Assembly (NCBI GenBank): GCA_943842625.1
Contig: CALTCK010000006.1
Location: forward strand, 62,001-126,000
Length of the DNA: 64,000 nucleotides
Reading direction: 5' to 3'
From: an uncultured Flavobacteriaceae bacterium
GTDB taxonomy: Bacteria > Bacteroidota > Bacteroidia > Flavobacteriales > Flavobacteriaceae
Shown: positions 63,528 through 64,000 of the stretch, piece after piece
How positions within the stretch are numbered: position 1 is the stretch's first letter
How the letters are laid out: each line of letters opens with the position of its first letter
Made by a program: the position numbers and the translations under genes
Notes under the pieces: generated by a model
What the model was told of the DNA's origin: nothing
Seen by the model: the letters and a program-made list of their open reading frames with translations, nothing else
Databases searched by the model: none

Positions 63528-64000
63528 TTACATTTGTGAATCGATAAAAGAAATAGTTTCTTGTTCTAATGCAATAGTTTTTTTATAAATAGTGGCAGCT
63601 TTATTTAAAATCACAGTTGCAAAATCCCTGTCTTTAATGTCTTTAGCATTAATTCGAACATTAAAGTAAGCTCCAATTACAGCTGCTCTGGCACAAAGTA
63701 CTCCAACTCCTGCATCGGATAGTGAATTTTTTAAACCATCCTTTAGCATAGCTTGCATAATCTCCATTGATTGAAAGGAGGTCTCCATTACTTTAAATGG
63801 AATTTCGGTTGCATATTTGGTAGCATTTTCTATGGCGTCTAGCCTTATTTTCTTTTCTAAATCAGTATCCTTAGGCATTCTAAAACCATCAATAATTTTA
63901 TTAAAAGCATTGGTGTCTTCATCAACTAAAAATAAAAGCTGCTCTTTATATTCCTGACCTTTTATAGCCCAATCTGAGAAAAATTCCCAGCGTTCATCCC
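63528..64000 (-). pseudogene. Formimidotetrahydrofolate cyclodeaminase-like protein, C-terminal part, frame break, cut by window end
   Basis: The visible part matches the FTCD cyclodeaminase C-terminus: LLFLVDEDTNAFNKIIDGFR, EIPFKVMETSFQSMEIMQAM, and SLSDAGVGVLCARAAVIGAY. It releases ammonia from formimino-THF in histidine degradation, but the 5' half lies outside the window. Reading back, a TAA appears at 63963-63965. With one base fewer in the five-T run at 63960-63964, the frame continues as WEFFSDWAIKGQEYKEQ, as expected for the family. A homopolymer error is the simplest explanation. Confidence 0.82.

Overview
The window is a strongly AT-rich bacterial chromosome segment, almost certainly from a marine member of the Flavobacteriia (Bacteroidota). 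Supporting evidence is a type IX secretion component (PorQ), a T9SS-sorted laminarinase-like GH16 enzyme, a SusC-like TonB-dependent receptor, a CAL67264-type small membrane protein, Bacteroidota-type promoters (TTG ... TAnnTTTG), a zapA/6S RNA/rny locus and a proteorhodopsin-blh pair. Both ends cut genes. I see no insertion sequence, prophage, CRISPR array, tRNA or rRNA.

Layout. 1-13.7 kb: rlmD with two small envelope genes, rocD and an Smr gene, a cysteine desulfurase, an M23 peptidase with a TonB receptor, a ZapB-like/ZapA pair, a probable 6S RNA, rny and xerD. 13.8-21.8 kb: two beta-barrel genes each carrying a single-base frame break, aroQ, lpdA, a tandem pair of msrB genes, an MFS transporter and lipoproteins. 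22-41.5 kb: housekeeping genes (lon, porQ-cmk, pheT, recG, an M1 peptidase, uvrD, a Sua5-type gene, an OmpA-like lipoprotein, a GT2 gene, holA). 41.5-46.3 kb: a menaquinone cluster (menA, menC, menE) interleaved with a UPF0173 hydrolase and a CPBP protease. 46.3-55.5 kb: an acyl-CoA carboxylase beta subunit, ettA, a long RluA-type synthase and the GH16 enzyme.

The most distinctive part is 56.4-63.5 kb, a light-related island. It has a proteorhodopsin with a DTE proton-pump motif and Met at the spectral-tuning position. Divergent from it is blh, the retinal-forming dioxygenase. Then comes a tightly packed six-gene operon holding three different cryptochrome/photolyase-like flavoproteins, a flavin reductase, a DUF2256 mini-protein and an unknown 141-residue protein. 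Each of the three flavoproteins is unusual. One seems to carry its alpha/beta domain after the FAD domain. One has replaced the residues matching E. coli photolyase Asn378 and Trp382. One is of the iron-sulfur (6-4) photolyase type but lacks the expected cluster cysteines. The proteorhodopsin promoter and the operon promoter share a 28-bp inverted-repeat-like element, 23 of 28 positions identical, which suggests common control of phototrophy and light sensing or repair.

Five genes (recG, uvrD, both 14-kb barrels and the cyclodeaminase at the right edge) are each broken by one base while both halves remain well conserved. This looks more like residual sequencing or assembly error in a draft genome than gene decay, and reading frames in this window should be treated with that in mind.
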